A DNA stretch of 6,841 bases from Pseudomonadota bacterium. GTDB taxonomy: Bacteria; Pseudomonadota; Alphaproteobacteria; Ferrovibrionales; Ferrovibrionaceae. The notes beneath the pieces were generated by a model. It ran no database searches, had not been told where the DNA came from, and saw only the letters and a list, made by a program, of their open reading frames with translations. Location: assembly GCA_023434425.1 (NCBI GenBank), contig JAEYSS010000145.1, positions 1 to 6,841 of the forward strand. The letters run 5' to 3'. This document shows, in pieces, positions 5,673 to 6,841 of this stretch (its first letter is position 1; every line of letters begins with the position of its first letter). The position numbers and the translations under genes were made by a program.

Positions 5673-6092
5673 TCACTGCACCATCGGCGAGGTCAGGTCG
5701 CCCATTGCGTTGCAGACCATTTCGCAGCGACGGCAGGCCTCGGCGCAGATCGCGCAATGCTCGTGCATCTCGGCATGGCTTTCGCATTCCTCGGCACAGA
5801 CGCGGCAAGCCTCGGCGCAGGCGGCCAGCAGCACGCGCAAGGTCGTGATGTTGCTGCCGGTGCGGCGCGTGGCGACCTTGGCCACCGCTTCGCAGATATC
5901 GGCACAGTCGAGATCGAGCCGGATACATTGCTTGAGGTGATGCGCCTCGTCCTCGGCCAGGCAGGCATCGGCACAGGCGATACAGGTCTGCGCGCAGTCG
6001 AAGCAGGCTTCGATACACTCGATCAGCGTCTGGTCGGCCTGGACATCGCCGTCCACTTCCGGATGGGTCTGGATCATCATCTGGGTATGCAT
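5673..6092 (-). CDS. csp3: cytosolic four-helix-bundle copper-storage protein (Csp3-like, DUF326)
   Basis: This 139-residue protein has 18 cysteines, at residues 26, 30, 33, 37, 40, 44, 56, 63, 67, 92, 96, 99, 103, 113, 116, 120, 123 and 127. Most are in the CxxxCxxC spacing that lines the core of a four-helix bundle. Known Csp proteins bind many Cu(I) ions through such cysteines, and the count matches cytosolic Csp3 (18-19) better than exported Csp1 (13). No signal peptide or twin-arginine motif is present, so the protein should be cytosolic. The frame extends 11 codons upstream, but the GGGAGAGGG ribosome-binding site (6104-6096) supports the ATG at 6092. His-rich stretches (HH at 51-52, HAEMHEH at 106-112) may add metal ligands. 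It converges with aroC and diverges from the AhpD-like gene. The role is storage or detoxification of copper. The symbol is given by family resemblance. Confidence 0.92.
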   Translation of the reverse strand: MHTQMMIQTHPEVDGDVQADQTLIECIEACFDCAQTCIACADACLAEDEAHHLKQCIRLDLDCADICEAVAKVATRRTGSNITTLRVLLAACAEACRVCAEECESHAEMHEHCAICAEACRRCEMVCNAMGDLTSPMVQ

Positions 6093-6145
6093 GAACCCTC
6101 TCCCTGAGATGTGTGTCGCGCTCAACCCGTCACCCGGGGCTTTGT

Positions 6146-6168
6146 TCCGCCCCTTTGCTCTGGGCGGA
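6146..6168. promoter_or_regulatory. GC-rich dyad in the divergent csp3 / AhpD-like promoter region
   Basis: TCCGCCC (6146-6152) and GGGCGGA (6162-6168) are perfect inverted 7-bp arms around a 9-bp spacer. The dyad lies midway in the 114-bp gap between the two divergent genes, where a shared regulator could bind. It does not resemble the CueR operators I know. A chance GC-rich inverted repeat is possible. Confidence 0.35.
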
Positions 6169-6182
6169 CTTGGCCCTAGTCT
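6155..6182 (+). promoter_or_regulatory. possible promoter for the AhpD-like gene
   Basis: TTGCTC (6155-6160) and TAGTCT (6177-6182) are spaced by 16 bp and lie just before the strong ribosome-binding site. The hexamers match the sigma70 consensus only partly. The -35 lies inside the 6146-6168 dyad. Confidence 0.22.
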
Positions 6183-6206
6183 GAAGCCCGATCAGGAGGA
6201 AGACCC

Positions 6207-6839
6207 ATGGCCAAGCCGAAGCAGAAAACCGCCCCGAAAGCCGGAGCCAAGAAAGCCCGGAAAGCACATGCCCAAAAAGCACATGCGCTGAAGATCGCCG
6301 TGCCGCCGCGCGAAAAACTCGATCCGGCGACCCAGGCCTATTTCGCCAAATGCGACGAGAAGATCGGCTTCGTGCCGAACGTGCTGCTGAGCTACAGCTT
6401 CGATGCCCGGAAGCTGCGCGGCTTCAGCGAGATGTATAACGAGCTGATGCTGGGCGAGAGCGGCCTGAGCAAACTGGAACGCGAGATGATCGCGGTGGCG
6501 GTCAGCAGCATCAACCACTGCTTCTACTGCCTGACCGCGCATGGCGCCGCCGTGCGCCAGATTTCCGGCGATCCGAAACTGGGCGAACAGATGGTGATGA
6601 ACTATCGCGTCGCCGACCTCACGCCGAAAATGCGCGCCGCGCTGGACTTCGCCGCCAAACTGACCGAGACGCCGGACAAGATCGTCGAGGCCGACCGCGG
6701 GGCTTTGCGCAAGGCCGGCTGGAGCGACAAGGATATCTGGGACATCGCGGCGACGGCGAGCTTCTTCAACATGAGCAACCGCATGGCCGCCGCCATCGAG
6801 ATGAACCCGAACGACGAGTATCACGGCGCCTTCCGGTGA
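6207..6839 (+). CDS. AhpD-like peroxidase-related protein with Lys/Ala/His-rich N-terminal tail
   Basis: This 210-residue protein has two parts. Residues 1-29 are a basic low-complexity tail rich in Lys, Ala and His (MAKPKQKTAPKAGAKKARKA, then KAHA repeats). Residues 30-210 form an AhpD-like (carboxymuconolactone decarboxylase superfamily) domain of the 'peroxidase-related enzyme' subgroup. The active-site motif is C105-x2-C108-x3-H112 (HCFYCLTAHG), with Glu93 twelve residues before the first cysteine. This matches Glu118, Cys130, Cys133 and His137 of Mycobacterium AhpD, which reduces peroxides through its CxxC pair. The true electron donor and substrate are unknown here. AGGAGGA at 6194-6200, 6 nt before the ATG, is the best ribosome-binding site in the window, so the basic tail is probably translated. 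The gene diverges from the copper-storage gene, hinting at a shared metal/redox stress setting, by inference. The stop codon is two bases before the window edge. Confidence 0.9.
   Translation: MAKPKQKTAPKAGAKKARKAHAQKAHALKIAVPPREKLDPATQAYFAKCDEKIGFVPNVLLSYSFDARKLRGFSEMYNELMLGESGLSKLEREMIAVAVSSINHCFYCLTAHGAAVRQISGDPKLGEQMVMNYRVADLTPKMRAALDFAAKLTETPDKIVEADRGALRKAGWSDKDIWDIAATASFFNMSNRMAAAIEMNPNDEYHGAFR
6261..6286 (+). repeat. 11-bp direct repeat encoding KAHA
   Basis: AAAGCACATGC occurs at 6261-6271 and again at 6276-6286, a period of 15 nt (five codons). It gives the tail repeat KAHAQ-KAHAL. The third bases are the same in both copies, so this looks like a recent in-frame tandem duplication rather than selection on protein alone. 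Confidence 0.7.
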
Positions 6840-6841
6840 GG

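Noticed and set aside
5562..6107. Plus-strand frame of 181 codons over the palindromic element and opposite the copper-storage gene
   Set aside because: It starts inside the repeat and then runs antisense to the 18-cysteine protein, and has no ribosome-binding site or domain.

Overview
The window looks like chromosomal DNA of a high-GC alphaproteobacterium. Third codon positions are strongly G/C rich, FabI and AroC are adjacent as in many alphaproteobacteria, and the aroC 3' flank carries a palindromic repeat of the 'TCATGCCCGG-CTTGA-CCGGGCAT' kind that I recall as common in alphaproteobacterial intergenic DNA. A Rhodospirillales-like host is my guess. The sequence does not settle the genus.

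Layout. (1) At the left edge the first 52 codons of a short-chain dehydrogenase/reductase run leftward. They diverge from a small SCP2-domain (sterol/lipid carrier-like) protein, and the 183-bp gap between them holds three closely spaced dyads that look like operators. (2) The SCP2 gene ends in a clear intrinsic terminator and converges on an FTR1/EfeU-type iron permease on the minus strand. (3) Divergent from the permease is a Kef-type K+/H+ antiporter with a C-terminal NAD-binding (TrkA-N) domain. (4) Next come fabI (enoyl-ACP reductase, fatty-acid synthesis) and aroC (chorismate synthase, shikimate pathway), 28 bp apart and probably co-transcribed. The junction contains a tiny reading frame that repeats the first five residues of AroC. 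(5) Between aroC and a convergent minus-strand gene lies an 88-bp double-palindrome element. (6) The minus-strand gene encodes an 18-cysteine cytosolic copper-storage protein (Csp3-like). It diverges from an AhpD-like, peroxidase-related protein with an unusual Lys/Ala/His-rich N-terminal tail.

How the genes relate. Most of the window is ordinary housekeeping and stress physiology: fatty-acid and aromatic biosynthesis, K+ and iron transport, copper storage and peroxide handling. I do not see a defence system, mobile element, CRISPR array, rRNA or tRNA. The parts most worth a second look are the covarying repeat after aroC, the duplicated MSDNS start of aroC, the operator cluster between the SDR and SCP2 genes, altered residues in the FabI substrate-binding loop, and the tailed AhpD-like protein beside the copper-storage gene. 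No intergenic stretch exceeds 300 bp.
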